Source of the DNA: Chrysoperla carnea
Lineage: Eukaryota; Arthropoda; Insecta; Neuroptera; Chrysopidae
NCBI RefSeq assembly: GCF_905475395.1
Contig: NC_058342.1
Coordinates: 20,804,640 to 20,868,639, forward strand
Direction: 5' to 3'
DNA: 64,000 bases
Shown: piece after piece, positions 35,622 to 47,200 of the stretch
How the letters are laid out: each line of letters opens with the position of its first letter
How positions within the stretch are numbered: the first letter of the stretch is position 1
Translations under genes and position numbers: made by a program
The notes under the pieces: generated by a model
Databases searched by the model: none
What the model was told of the DNA's origin: nothing
Seen by the model: the letters and a program-made list of their open reading frames with translations, nothing else

Positions 35622-38600
35622 ACCGTATGTATGTCCGTAGACACTTTTATATCATGTATATGAAATATATCAAGGTATACTAAGTTTAGTTCCAAGTTTG
35701 TAACGATTAAAAATGTTGACGCTTCGAACAAATTTTTGGTATAGATGTTCATAAAGTCACCTAATTAGTCCATTTCCGGTAGTCAAAAGTCAAAAACGAA
35801 AAATTATCAAGTTGAAATTTTTACAGTGTGCTCAGGACGTAAAAACTGAGGTCGAGTTCGTAAATGAGCAACATAGGTCAATTGGGAGTTGAGTCCGTAG
35901 GACCCATCTTGTAAACCGTTAGAGATACAAAAAAAGTTTAAATGTAAGAAATGTTCTTTATAAAAGAAATAAACAACTTTTGCTTGAAACATTTTTTCGA
36001 AAACATCACTGGTTACCCATGAGGTCGCAAATTAGTTTTGAACATTGTATATGGCTGGCTATCTCTCTTTACTTATATGACGTGAAAAAACAAACGATTG
36101 CGTAATCAACACTGTTTATACAAGATATTTCAACAATTAACCTAGTCAATTGTTTTTTCTTAAATTTTCTTCCGACCGATACAAAAAATGATACCGACTT
36201 TGCTGAAGCGTATTAACGGCAATGTGATACGAAAAAAAATTCATAACATTCGATCAAGTCGTTTCGAATCGAACGTGTTTTTATTTTTTTAAATTTTGTA
36301 TAACTTTTTAATGTGCTGAGAAGGTTATTTGTGTGGATCTCAAGGGTCGCACCAGACCCCATCCACGGCTTGTTAATTACAATAATCACTACTTTAGGAA
36401 TTGATAATAGATTATTAGGATTAGGATACAAAAAACAGTAATAATTATCACTCCCGATAAAGCAAAAGGGGCGGCATAGCAAACTGTGCCTAGGGTGGCA
36501 TCAAGCCTAAATCCGCCACAGAGAATAGCCTAAGTGTCAGGCCCGTGCGCAAGGGAATTTTGAACTAACAATATAGTCCTGTAAATGCACCCATTTATGA
36601 CACGTATTTCCATTGACGAATCAGATATCCATGCATATTTTGAGCTCTTTGAGCTTTGTTTTTGAATCGAGTACTTCAAACAGAAAACCTGGATCTTGGC
36701 AAGGCTATCGAACTAGCTGATGCTGCGAAACATATTTTAATCGAAAGAGGGAACATTGGAGAAAAGTTCAGGAATATCTACGATTAATACGACATAGAAG
36801 TGCGGAAGGCAAGGTTCACGTCATAACAAACTCAACGCTTGAGTATACAGACTGATTCAGTTGAAGATTATAGATCGAATTTCGAATCATCGCAATATTT
36901 TATTAAATTTAACTGGTCTCCTTCTAAATAAAATGAAAAATTTTGATGAAAACTCTTGCTCGACTTTTTGAACTAGAATATTCAATTTTGCACAATGATT
37001 CCTGTAACATCTGGGTCGACGAAGTTCAACTTTGGCGAAAACACATTGCCGGGTGAATTGCATATTTGCAATAAAGATACGTTCCCGAATGTCTACTAAA
37101 TGCTTCGTGTTCTGGCAGTTTTGCCTGTGATAACAGCGATGAATGAACGCTACTTTTCAACTTTGCGTTACAAAACATAACTTAGATCGACAGCGTCTGA
37201 AGATGAGCTAAACGGCTTGGTCCTGGCTCAATAAATATCGCGGTGTAGAAGTCGATGCGTACAGAGTTTTTTTTCTCTACCTGACAGAATTAACTTATTG
37301 AAAAACAGTGGCTGAATATTATTAGTTCTCTTAATCGAAAAAAGAATTTCTTGTATTATTGACTTTATGGCCTATCATGGCGAATAAAAGTTTGAACCCC
37401 TCCTTTGGATAATTCCTGCACACGGGCCTGCTAAGTGTTAAAATATTTTAAAAGGATAACTTACTGCTATTTCTGTTCTAGCGTTAATATAAACGGTAGC
37501 AGTATAATATGTGTGTGAAGTAATTAAAATTGATTCATCGAAATTAACTTGATACATTTGTAGTGAACCATCCGAACTAAATGAAATTTCAGTTGAACCA
37601 ACTATTGTGTCTGTATCTTTATGTTTTAACTCTAAATTTACATCCAATACAACAGATCCATGCGAATGTATCGGGCCAAACAAACCAAATCCAACAATAA
37701 TTACAGGACGGTCAACAATAAAATTTATACTACTATAAGAATTATCGAAGAGCTCTGTTTCGCTATAAAAACAATTTTTAAATATCTTCACTTTTTGTTC
37801 GATACGATAGGACTTTTCAAGGAATCGAGGTATATTGGAAAATTTAACACGTGGTTTTGGATGAACTGTGAAATATAAAAATAATTCTTTAACTTCACGA
37901 TCAGTCAATAAACCACTTTGAACAGGACCACCAGAAAATTCTTCAATGGTCATTAGAGGAAAACGTATTAAGTTAAATGCATGACCTAAAACAAACCGTC
38001 GATTTTCTGGTGATAAAGGTAATTGTTGTCTAACACATTCTGCTTCCGCCCATCTTAAAATAGCTTTATACAACTGTAATTCTTCAATTTCTATCGTGTT
38101 TCGTTCTAAGAGTGTAGTTAAAGTATTTAAATCCGTATCAATAAATCCGTTAGCAGATAAAGCTATCATTGCGTGTCGATCAATTATGTTTAAACATTTG
38201 TTTTCTAATTCTTGCTCATTGTAGATCCTAGCTTGTCGTAACAAATAAATCGAATTATATGCATCTAAATTAAATTTCAAAAAATTCACACATTTGCCTT
38301 CTAATTCTTGTTCATCAAAGAACCTGGCCTGCCGTAACAATAAAATGACATTATTTACATGAATATTGTTTTTCAAAAAATCCACACAAAAATCTGCTAA
38401 AACTATTACATTGTATTTTTTCCCTACATATAAAAGGAACATCACTGTTTCATAAGTAATTATATATCCATCGGAGCAAATAAATTTTAAAAATTCTAAA
38501 AATTCCAAAAATTTGATGTCTGGTAATTCCACTTGATGATATTTAGTTGTCAAAGATCCATAAAGCATTGCTTGAAACAAGTTACATGCAACTGATAAAA

Positions 38601-38640
38601 CCATTTCAATAACATTTGTATCCGACCTAATTGAATCCAT
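34330..38640 (-). CDS. BTB-BACK-PHR protein (BTBD1/2/3/6-like)
   Basis: Two exons in transcript order: 37465-38640 and 34330-34479, joined in phase 0 at GCA|GTAAGT...ACAG|CTT, giving 441 residues. A truncated BTB lies at about residues 1-80 (VLSVACNLFQAML; VELPD), BACK at about 85-260 (EIEELQLYKAILRWAEAEC; RFPLMTIEEF; SGLLTDREV; LFLYFTVHPKPR) and PHR at about 275-441. The short last exon supplies the PHR end (VNFQFSSSG...NSGQLAFITF), which fits the family's usual C-terminus and would be missing if the first exon were read through to 37438. Family members are adaptors for Cullin-3 ubiquitin ligases, acting in cytoplasm. Oddities: the usual first 40 or so BTB residues, including the dimer strand, are absent, so either an upstream exon was missed or the protein is truncated. 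Residues 85-116 are duplicated as 117-148. The 3-kb intron is full of mobile DNA. Confidence 0.85.
34839..35318 (-). mobile_element. Possible LINE ORF2 C-terminal fragment in the BTB-gene intron
   Basis: A 159-residue open frame contains 'YLNELETDERRLF', then 'ICTLCGKANDTWK' and an Arg-rich tail. The Cys-x2-Cys segment after a hydrophobic stretch resembles the zinc-knuckle-like end of non-LTR retrotransposon ORF2 proteins. No reverse-transcriptase motif is present, so the assignment is weak. It could also be an unknown host or element protein. Confidence 0.35.
35588..35618. repeat. (TG)n microsatellite
   Basis: About 15 TG/GT units lie immediately before a family A repeat copy. The open frames reading CVCVCV or THTHTH through it are artefacts. 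Confidence 0.95.
35645..36155 (+). repeat. Dispersed repeat family A, + copy in the BTB-gene intron
   Basis: The order of landmarks matches the copy at 31485, from 'atatcaaggtatactaag' to 'aacaattaacctagtcaatt'. It includes the middle section 'gcgtaatcaacactg', which is reduced elsewhere. It is among the most complete copies here. Confidence 0.7.
36538..37430 (+). mobile_element. hAT element, 893 bases, degenerate, with perfect 8-base target duplication
   Basis: The ends CAGGCCCGTGCGCA... and ...TGCACACGGGCCTG are inverted and flanked by CTAAGTGT on both sides. The 8-base duplication and CAG-type ends define hAT. The interior matches the fragment at 61090-61772, including the C-terminal dimerisation region ('ttctggcagttttgcctgtg', 'atgaacgctacttttcaac'), but stops and indels break the frame. 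The right end lies only 34 bases from the BTB-gene donor site. Confidence 0.85.
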
Positions 38641-38800
38641 CTTTAAATAAAATTAAAATAAGAACAAAATAATAATTGAGGTAGGTAATAAAATTAAATT
38701 AAATTTACCGTAATCAAAATTATATTTTGACAAAATTCAAAATGAAACCCACACAAAATGTACGGCGAATGAAAGACGCAGAAAGAATAAGTAGACACTG

Positions 38801-39109
38801 CAGTGTTGGTAGACCCGTGAAAAAATATTATTGTATCAGGGTCGTAAAATTATTATACTTTCAATAAAATTATTGTATTGATTGATAATTATGAAATCAA
38901 TCAGCAAGACTCATTTAGTTATTAAGTTATTAATATGGAAACCTTTTTTCAGTTATTGAGCTTGGGAATCCCCTTATGGGACCCTTTCTTACGATCGTTT
39001 AAAATTATTAAATTATTGTATTTTTACGCCTTAGGATGGGGGGGATTGTAAAAACCATGAAATTATTGTAGGTATGCATACAATAATTATTGTATGTCTG
39101 CCAACCCTG
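38801..39109. mobile_element. MITE upstream of the BTB gene
   Basis: The left end 'cagtgttggtagac' mirrors the right end 'gtctgccaaccctg', with AT-rich arms containing 'attattgtat' on both sides. The right portion ('aaaattattaaattattgta' to 'ccaaccctg') recurs at 40190-40290 as a separate fragment. Confidence 0.55.
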
Positions 39110-39831
39110 GTAGTATGGGTCGTCAACAGACCATCTTTTTTTCAAAATTTTAAATAGCGTACAAAATTTAATACACACATTACTATAATTTATCATAATA
39201 ATTAAACTGATTTTATAACAATAAATAATACATAAAATTCTATTACAAAAAAAAAAATAAATAGTATTTTGACCATTAATTTGATTAGTTATTGTAGTTA
39301 TAATTCCTATATTATCGACATATTATACTCTAGAAATCTTCTGTATCATAATGGAAATAATTGATTTGGTAACGTTAAAAGGTTTAAAGCGCCGAGTTAT
39401 GGTTCCTTAAAATTTTCGGAGTCGATTGTCTATTTTATAAAAACAATTTTTGTGACATATTAATTAAACTTGTCAATCGATGTCAACGACATCTGTTAAT
39501 GATTTTTAAAGTTATCATACTCATAATCAAACATACGGAAATTACAGTGTGAATAATGATTAATCGTTAATATTTTTTGATAATGATCGATAACATGTAT
39601 TTTTTTAATATATATGAATTCTTTAAACTTAAAGTTTTTTTTTGGTGAATTATTATGTGAACACAGTTTTTTGGAAATATGAGAATTTTGATCTTGTATA
39701 AAGAATAACGCACGGGATCCCATTAAGTCAATGTAAAAACTACGATTTTTAATTTTCAATATTTCATTAAAAAAGTCGATAAGGCATCCTCAAACTTGAA
39801 TAAAACATTACTTAGATGCTTATCTTTAATA

Positions 39832-40170
39832 CAGGGTTGCCAGGTTTTTTTTTGACTCGTCGCCGACCCATAGCGCTAAAGTCGCCCAAAGTCGCCGCTA
39901 TTAATTCAAATGGTAAAAATAAAAGAAATTTTTTTTCAATTCTGATTTATCAAGAATTATAGAATTATTATCATTATTATTATTCAACAAATTTTTAAAT
40001 ACGTATTGCAACTCAAAATAATGATTAATCTTATTTATTTTCCAAACATTAAATTAAAAATTTTCCATTTCATTTTTTAATTTCAAAAGTCGATTTCAAT
40101 AAAATTTTAATCGAAGAGCATTATCAAAAGTAGCCTAAAAGGCGATAAGTCGCCCTATCTGGCAACCCTG
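39832..40170. mobile_element. hAT-type MITE with 8-base target duplication
   Basis: The ends CAGGGTTGCCAG and CTGGCAACCCTG are inverted. The flanks are CTTTAATA and CTTTGATA, a target duplication matching 7 of 8 bases. The inner arm ('cgtcgcc' with 'ggcgataagtcgcc') pairs imperfectly. No transposase is present. Confidence 0.75.
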
Positions 40171-40299
40171 CTTTGATATAATAATTTCTCAAAATTATTA
40201 AATTATTGTATTTTTATGTCTTAGGTTTGGGAATTGTAGAAATTATGAAATTATTGTATGCATACAATAATTATTGTCATGCTGTCAACCCTGTTTGAC

Positions 40300-41210
40300 A
40301 GCACAGTTGATAAATGCAAAGTATAGCCAACCTTTTTTATTCCATTGAGTCACTGAAATTATTCCGAATCATTATATAATTATCATATATGTAATACTCC
40401 TATCTGATCAGTTGGCATGGGACAGAATGTCCCAACATAACGTTATCGAAAATATATTATTCTCTCTAATTATTATTTTTCTTGTTATATAATTTTGTAT
40501 TTCTTGGGGCCCACGTACGTGTCTAGCGTTCGGCTAAAAGCTCGTATTGCGGTTTTATTTCGCTATTTCAATGGAATTCAATAGAAGTCAAATCCTAAAA
40601 AAATATAGCTACTATCGTATTAAAAGGCGCCATTTCCTACTTAATAATTCAATTAATCTACGAAACGTATGGCAAAATTGTTATAAAAAAACAAAAAATA
40701 CTCTGTTATAGAAGAAAACAAGTCAAGAAACATAGTTTTTTATTTACGGCTAATCAATGGCTAAGTTAACCAAAAAAATTCGCAAAAGTAACGATTTAAA
40801 AAAAGTTGACGTCCAATACAAAAAAATTAAAAAATAAAGTTCTAGATCTCAAAAAAAAACCTATCGATTTACGACTGGTATGTCCAATTTGCATGCGTAA
40901 GTACCGAGAAACCTTGAAAAAATGAGCGAAAATAGTCGTTTTTATATTTGCTTATACATTTTTTTCTTTTTTGATTTTAAAGTTGATATTTAATGAAGTT
41001 AAAATATGTTAATATTTCAATAAACTTGTAATAATTCTGAGTGTAGACCAAAATAATGAAAAAATTACAAATGCGAATTTTGTCATGAATTAAATCGGCA
41101 TATGGGTATAAAAAATAGTCTAATCAACTTTTTCTAATAGCTTTTTTCGATATCTCTAACTATCTCTGACGCTAGGAAAAATATTAATAAAAATAATGAT
41201 TAGCTCCTAG
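40300..41210. other. Intergenic DNA, nothing recognised
   Basis: AT-rich sequence with no recognisable coding block or bounded repeat. Confidence 0.45.
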
Positions 41211-41214
41211 ACTA

Positions 41215-41584
41215 CATGGATTAATCCCTATATGTTATAAATGTGAAAGTAAGGATGTTTGTTTCTTTGTTACGCTTTCACGCAAAAACTAATGAATGAA
41301 TTTGAATGAAGCTTAACAATAATATAGCTCATACATCAGAATAACACATGAGCTATAATTTATAAAGATATATTTAAAAATAAATAAAATTTAATTTTAT
41401 CTGACATTTTTTTATGATCATCATTTTGAAACATAAATTAAAGATTTCTGTAAAAATTATGGCTATTTTACACTAAAAAAATTGGAAACTGCATATATTT
41501 TAGCTGTGTAATACAATGCCTTCGAGTGTTATAGAAGGGGAATAAGTGAGTTAAATTCAGTGAAGCGGGCGGGTATTAAGCTAG
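41215..41584 (+). mobile_element. Helitron-like fragment
   Basis: It starts near 'taatccctatatgttataaa', contains 'gttacgctttcacgcaaaaa', and ends 'gcgggcgggtattaag' followed by CTAG and T. The interior phrase is common in insect repeats. No strong hairpin precedes the CTAG end, so the class call is tentative. Confidence 0.4.
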
Positions 41585-41594
41585 TGTCATAATG

Positions 41595-42228
41595 CAGTGA
41601 AACCTGGTTAATTGAGCCATCAAGGAACCTGAAAATTTGTCTCAATTATCCAGGTATAAATAAATATCTGTCTCATTTACAGAGGGTTCCATTAATAGAG
41701 GTCAGAGTACAGGTTATTTCAGTCATAGTCATAAAGAATTATCAACATCATTGCTGCAACTTGTGCCCCCTTTCTTTATTTATCGGAACGTTTTTGTTCC
41801 GAAGTTGCTTGACCCAAGGTAGCAATAATTGTTTAAGTTCAGGATATTCTGATAAACATACACGTTTTAGTTTTCCTTGCCCTTCAGAACATTGTGATTG
41901 AATTTTATCTTTATTCTGAATGATTCTAGATTTTGGTACATTAAATTCGACACAGACTTCATTGCGGGTACAATAAGAATCAGTAAACAAACAAAACGAT
42001 GTTATCTCAGTTCTCAATTACAGAGGTTAATGCATATTAAGTTCACTCGCTGCCTAAGTTATAGAAGTAACGATAATGATAAAATCGAAACAACGAATCC
42101 CAGATATAGAGGTTTGCTTCGTCCCATTAGCAGAGGTAATTCAGTGCCAACGTGTTGGGACCTCATGAATGAGTTCCAGTTATGACGGTTTCACACTTAT
42201 CCAGGTCCCACTTAACCAAGTTCCACTG
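41595..42228 (-). mobile_element. Tigger/pogo element with remnant transposase N-terminus
   Basis: Terminal repeats are 'cagtgaaacctggttaa' and 'ttaaccaagttccactg'. On the minus strand, 41748-42017 reads 'CVEFNVPKSRIIQNKDKI' and 'YPELKQLLLPWVKQLRNKNVPI'. This matches the two CENP-B/pogo-type helix-turn-helix DNA-binding regions (psq-like, then the CENPB-type HTH). The catalytic DDE domain is missing, so the copy cannot move itself. Confidence 0.75.
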
Positions 42229-42232
42229 TATT

Positions 42233-43290
42233 ATTAAATGTTAAAAGTCACTAGTGATTAGTGACTAGTCGCTAATAAGACTTTTAAAATATACTTAAAA
42301 CGAACAATAACGAATCGAAGCGATTCAGCAGCTTTATGAAATATTTCAAATTATAATAGTCAGTGAGTAAAGTAAAAATAAAATAGTAGGTACCGTGCAT
42401 GTCCGTCTGTCCGCATTATTATATATTATTATATTATTACTACATTGTATATGGTTGATTACGAGCGTCGCGACGCTGTTCATTACAAAACGACGTCGAA
42501 CTTTGTTATTACTTCTTTATTAGATAGAAATGCACGATGTTTTAAAACGATTGTAAAATGTAGAAATAAATATATATTATTATTGAGAATCCATTTTTAA
42601 TTAGACATGGGATATTGATATTTATATTAATTATCGATATTTTATATATTAATTAGTAAGTAATTAATTTAATTAATTAATAATATTGATTAATAATTAA
42701 TAATAATAATAGTAATAAGTAGGCCAAACGATTTCAACAATGTGAGTGTCTCATCAATCTTGTTACTTAAATATATCTTTTAGGTGTACCACATTTTCCA
42801 AAGATATATTCATATAATTACAGGGTGTACGGGAAAAATAGTGTAAATTATTTAAAACGGAATTTACAATCGGAAAATTAATTGTTTTTCTGAAAATTGT
42901 GATTAATAAAAGTGCATTACATGTTAATAGTGCGTTTTTTTTAAAAAATGTTACAACCTTTTTATGAGGTTAAAAATCAGTTTTCTCTGAAAATTTTATT
43001 TAAAAATTATGTGGTGAATATAAAATTATGTAAAAAGTTCTCTTCTAAAGATACGTTTAAATCATTTTGTTTTTTGTTAGACTTTTTTCCGTAAAGGACA
43101 AACAGTAAAAAGTAGGTCTGGATGTTTGATAAATTTGCTCTCAAAAGTTCTTAAATTCTACCGACTTTGGGTATTTTTATAGTGTGGATCCTTTAATTTG
43201 CCTGAAAAAGGGCCTTGAAGTAAGCTACAGTTCTCTATGGCTCTTAAAAAAACGGTTTTAGATTTTTGAGCCGAAGTTTTTTGTTTTAAT
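42233..43290. other. Intergenic AT-rich DNA
   Basis: The stretch 42620-42720 is low-complexity 'aattaattaat' and 'aataataat' sequence. No gene or bounded repeat is recognised. Confidence 0.45.
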
Positions 43291-43292
43291 AG

Positions 43293-43651
43293 TTAAGGTT
43301 GATCGGATACTACACTGGAATTTTATAGTACACTCTAAATTTTTAGTAATTTAATAATTACATAATCCGATTACTTAAATAATTAATTTAGCTATGTAGC
43401 CATTCTGTACCGGTGGGTAACAACTGCACTGTGCGCTGTTCCCGTCAGGTTACTATCACTTTCAAATAACAGATGTTTTGTCGACAACACTCAAGAATAC
43501 AAGGTGTGCAAAGATGAGCACGACAGGTTGCGCACCAAAAAGAGGTCATTCCAGACCGGGCCCCTTGTATGAAAATCTATTCATAAGGAGTAAACTAGAA
43601 AAAATTTAGAGTGTACTGTAAAATTGCAGAGTGCTGTCCTATCAACCTTAA
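43293..43651. mobile_element. MITE with about 55-base terminal inverted repeats
   Basis: The left end 'ttaaggttgatcggatac' through 'agtacactctaaattttt' mirrors the right end 'aaaatttagagtgtactgt' to 'gtcctatcaaccttaa'. The interior carries the block shared with 10650-11050. A poly(A) run of about 24 follows directly at 43655-43678. Confidence 0.75.
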
Positions 43652-44270
43652 TGTTAAAAAAAAAAAAAAAAAAAAAAACATTTGCTGAAATATTTGTAAT
43701 TTTAATATTCTACTTCGCAATATTGCCATGGTAACTAACTGTATGAATTCTTATCAATCGAAATTGTTTGATTTATATTGTTGTATCAAGTAACTTTTGT
43801 TTTTATATTTTAATTATAGTCACCTGTTAAAACTTTGTAGGTATTCTTCTCGTACATCTTGTATATTTTCAAGTGATTGAAACGATACATAACGAATATA
43901 TAAATTCGTAACGATTTCGGACTCTCGAGATAGTCTATTTATAAACTTATAAGATAGTTTTGTGTTTTTTGTTTTAATAGTGTTAGTAGCTTTTAAATAT
44001 TTTCATAAACTTATTTTAAATATATTAATTCTTTTATAAAATTAGACAATTCTTTAAATTAATTACCCTTAATTAATTAAGCAATATTTGTAAGTATAAT
44101 TAAGTAATATGTGTAAATAAAGAAAAAAGAAAAGAGAATGGTTTTAAAGAAAGTTATTACGTCTTAGTTTGATACATAACTCATGTCTAGGGGTTAACTA
44201 AAAATAAATGAATAAATTTTCCTTTTACAGATTACCCTACTAGATAGAATTTTTTTTAAATTAGCCAAGA

Positions 44271-47200
44271 ATGCATCATCTGTATCCAACAGTGAAAGGT
44301 GATCCATTATGTCCATTAGGTTTTCATCCCCAAGTACGATGGCCAACAAGATGTAAACGTTGTTTTAGGTAAGTCTTAAATTTGTATACAGTGCTAGTGT
44401 GATTGAAAAATGAACTAAAATAAAGTTTTGTCACGTGTTTTGAATTTTTTTAAAGCAATAAAGTTTGGTTGATTTAAATTAACAATTTTAATTTTTTTTT
44501 AAATTTGCATGATAAATTTTACACCTGTTAACATACTTAACATTTTTTGGCAAGTTAAATGAATCGATTGAATATTTGTTTATTTTTGCTTAAAGTCCGG
44601 GTGTTTGAGCAAGTACGGTGAATCATTTTTTTTTTGCGGTAAATGACAGTTTAAAGTTCCTTTTGTGTCCTCTTGCGAGGCTAAATTGTGAATTATTTCA
44701 TTTTAAAATTGTGATTTTTAACACAGTACATTATGGAAGAACTCACAATAATGTCAATTGTTCAAAAATTAATCAGTGACTGAGCTTCAAAATAGTTTAC
44801 ATCATGAAGAAAATTTATCACAGACTCCATTTATGCAAAAAAAACTTTACCATACGGCGCTTTCCAGAAAGAAAACATAAAAAAACTATGGTTTTTGACA
44901 CTTTTACGATATTTTTAGAGAATTTTATTACATTTACGTCATGTAAATTGCCTAGTTGATTGGTTGACTAGTCACGTGACGGCCTATCCACGTTAATTAT
45001 CTTACGAGTACTGTTAGTATCTTTAATGCAGCCCTAAATAATTCTGGGAAGTTTTCAACCTAAACACGCTAAATTAAAACTAACTTATGTAGGTAAAAGT
45101 TTTGACCACTGATTTATATTACGCCCTAAATTTAATTTCCAATAAACACATGATGTTTTTGCTTATAAACAAGAAACTAATAAATAACGTGTTACGAAAT
45201 GAGTATCGCAACTATATTTTTTTCGTCTTTGAAATGAAACATAATTGAATCTATCTTTAAACTTTCAATGATTAATGACTGCTTTAAAAATAGACAGCTG
45301 TTTGAAAAAGTTATCTTAAAATAGTATCTTTTTATGTTTAGGCGAAACCACGCCTCCGATAGATTTTAATTAAAACTATTCGTACATGGATAGAATCTGT
45401 TATTAATTTTCCGACAAAAAATAAACTCGTAAACAGCATAGCTCATTCGCTAAGGTCATATTTCCCCTTCATTAGATGTTTTTTTATTACTATATGCATT
45501 TTATTGAAAAGACTGAAACGGAGGCCGGAAAAACGACACTATCAGAAAGCACTTTCTTAACATTAACTCAATTCTCAGATAAATGTGCAACTTTCTAATT
45601 CAATTTGGCAGACCTTTGGAGGCTGTAGAGGAGTACAAAGATTCAAAAATCATGAAAATCTGTGAAAATTTACCACAAAAAGCGGTAGCGAGGACTGGAA
45701 AGTTGACACCCTCAATAGACTCTTCCTTGACACTAACCCAACCTATATTTCGATTTTCAACTTATTAGTTCAATTTGGAGGGGCTGAAGAGCTGTACATA
45801 GCTATAAAAATGTCGGACAAATCAACCCCTACTTTAATATCATCGATTCGTCTAGTAACCCAGTACACATAACAATTTTAAGCACATTTTCCCTTACGGA
45901 GGCCGTTGGAGATCCCTTATTATATACCTTGTTTCTTCTTGTTTTAGAGATTATAAAGAACATGGAAATAAGAGAAAAGAAGATGAAGATGATTCGATTA
46001 GAAGAACTACCACTAGCAGTAATTTAAGACGAGATGATGTCACAATCTCATCACCAACTTTATCTACATGGAATTCCTCTTTATCATCACGGTAATCTAT
46101 TACAAATAATCGCCAAAACTTAATTACTTTTAGTTTGGCGATACTATAATCAGATTTTGTAGACGAAATATGACGAAATTTTTAGTCGATAAAGTATAGG
46201 CTAGGTTACGTTGCAGAGACTGTCCGTATGGGACACACTGTTGACTTTGGACAACAATTTAGATCAAATCTTGATTCACGGTATACTCAAACCGATAATA
46301 ATTCAAGCCACGATTTTGGACAACTATTTACAATATCTGTTGATTCAAGCCACACCCAAAATGAAAATCAATCAGATTCAAGTTATACTCAAACTAATGG
46401 TTCAACAAAACCATTCCTAGCAAACTTAAAACTAGACCAAATCATCTGTTGTTACCTTTACTGTCATTCCCATTTGTTTTGCCATCACTTCAACGGCAAT
46501 TTTTTCCTGAATGTCTTTATGGAGTTGATCAACTTCATCAAAAACCATAGATTTGTTCTTTTCCCCTTCAAACTCTTTCAAACGATTTGAGCAGCTAAAC
46601 GAAACCATTTATTCAGGTCGCTTTTACAGTGTCTTAAATGAGCTGGTGGAACAAATCAATGTAAACCTGGTATGGGTACCGGGTTCAGGGACATTCTAAG
46701 GAATTTTGAAGTCGGCGAGCTGATTAGAAATGGCACAAGGCTGTTGGGCATGAGTATCAATAGGCTCCCGAGAGTTCTCTTTGTGACTTGAAAGCTGCTT
46801 CCGAATGAGGAAGTTTTAAGAAAGGTCAATCTTAGATGGAAAAGGGAACGCAATTGTAATACTGCAAGACAGATATAGTCGGAGTACAACCATAAGTGTT
46901 CCGAAGATATTATCTTCAAAAAGTCTCTATGTAGGCGAAGAAATAAAGCAATGAACTGTGGATCTTCTGAGCAGTAAGACGGATCGGAACGAAGTTTTTT
47001 GGATTCGATTCGTGAGGGAGTCTACAAACTTTGTGAAGAAAAGTGATGAGAGAAAAATGAAAAACTGGAAACTTAAATATCACAACAAAATAGCCCCCGA
47101 GATATCTGGTACCCAGGGAGCGCAGTATACACCTCCTATCTTGGAGTTTTACGAGAATATGTAACATATTTCATCCCTAGGCGTCCCCCTTTCGTCCGCC

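Noticed and set aside
35447-35752. Open frames with CVCVCV or THTHTH runs
   Set aside because: They are produced by the TG microsatellite.
37438-37464. Reading the BTB-BACK-PHR exon through to its in-frame stop as the true C-terminus
   Set aside because: A strong GTAAGT donor sits at the point where homology stops, and a downstream exon at 34330-34479 completes the PHR domain in phase with its own poly(A) signal.
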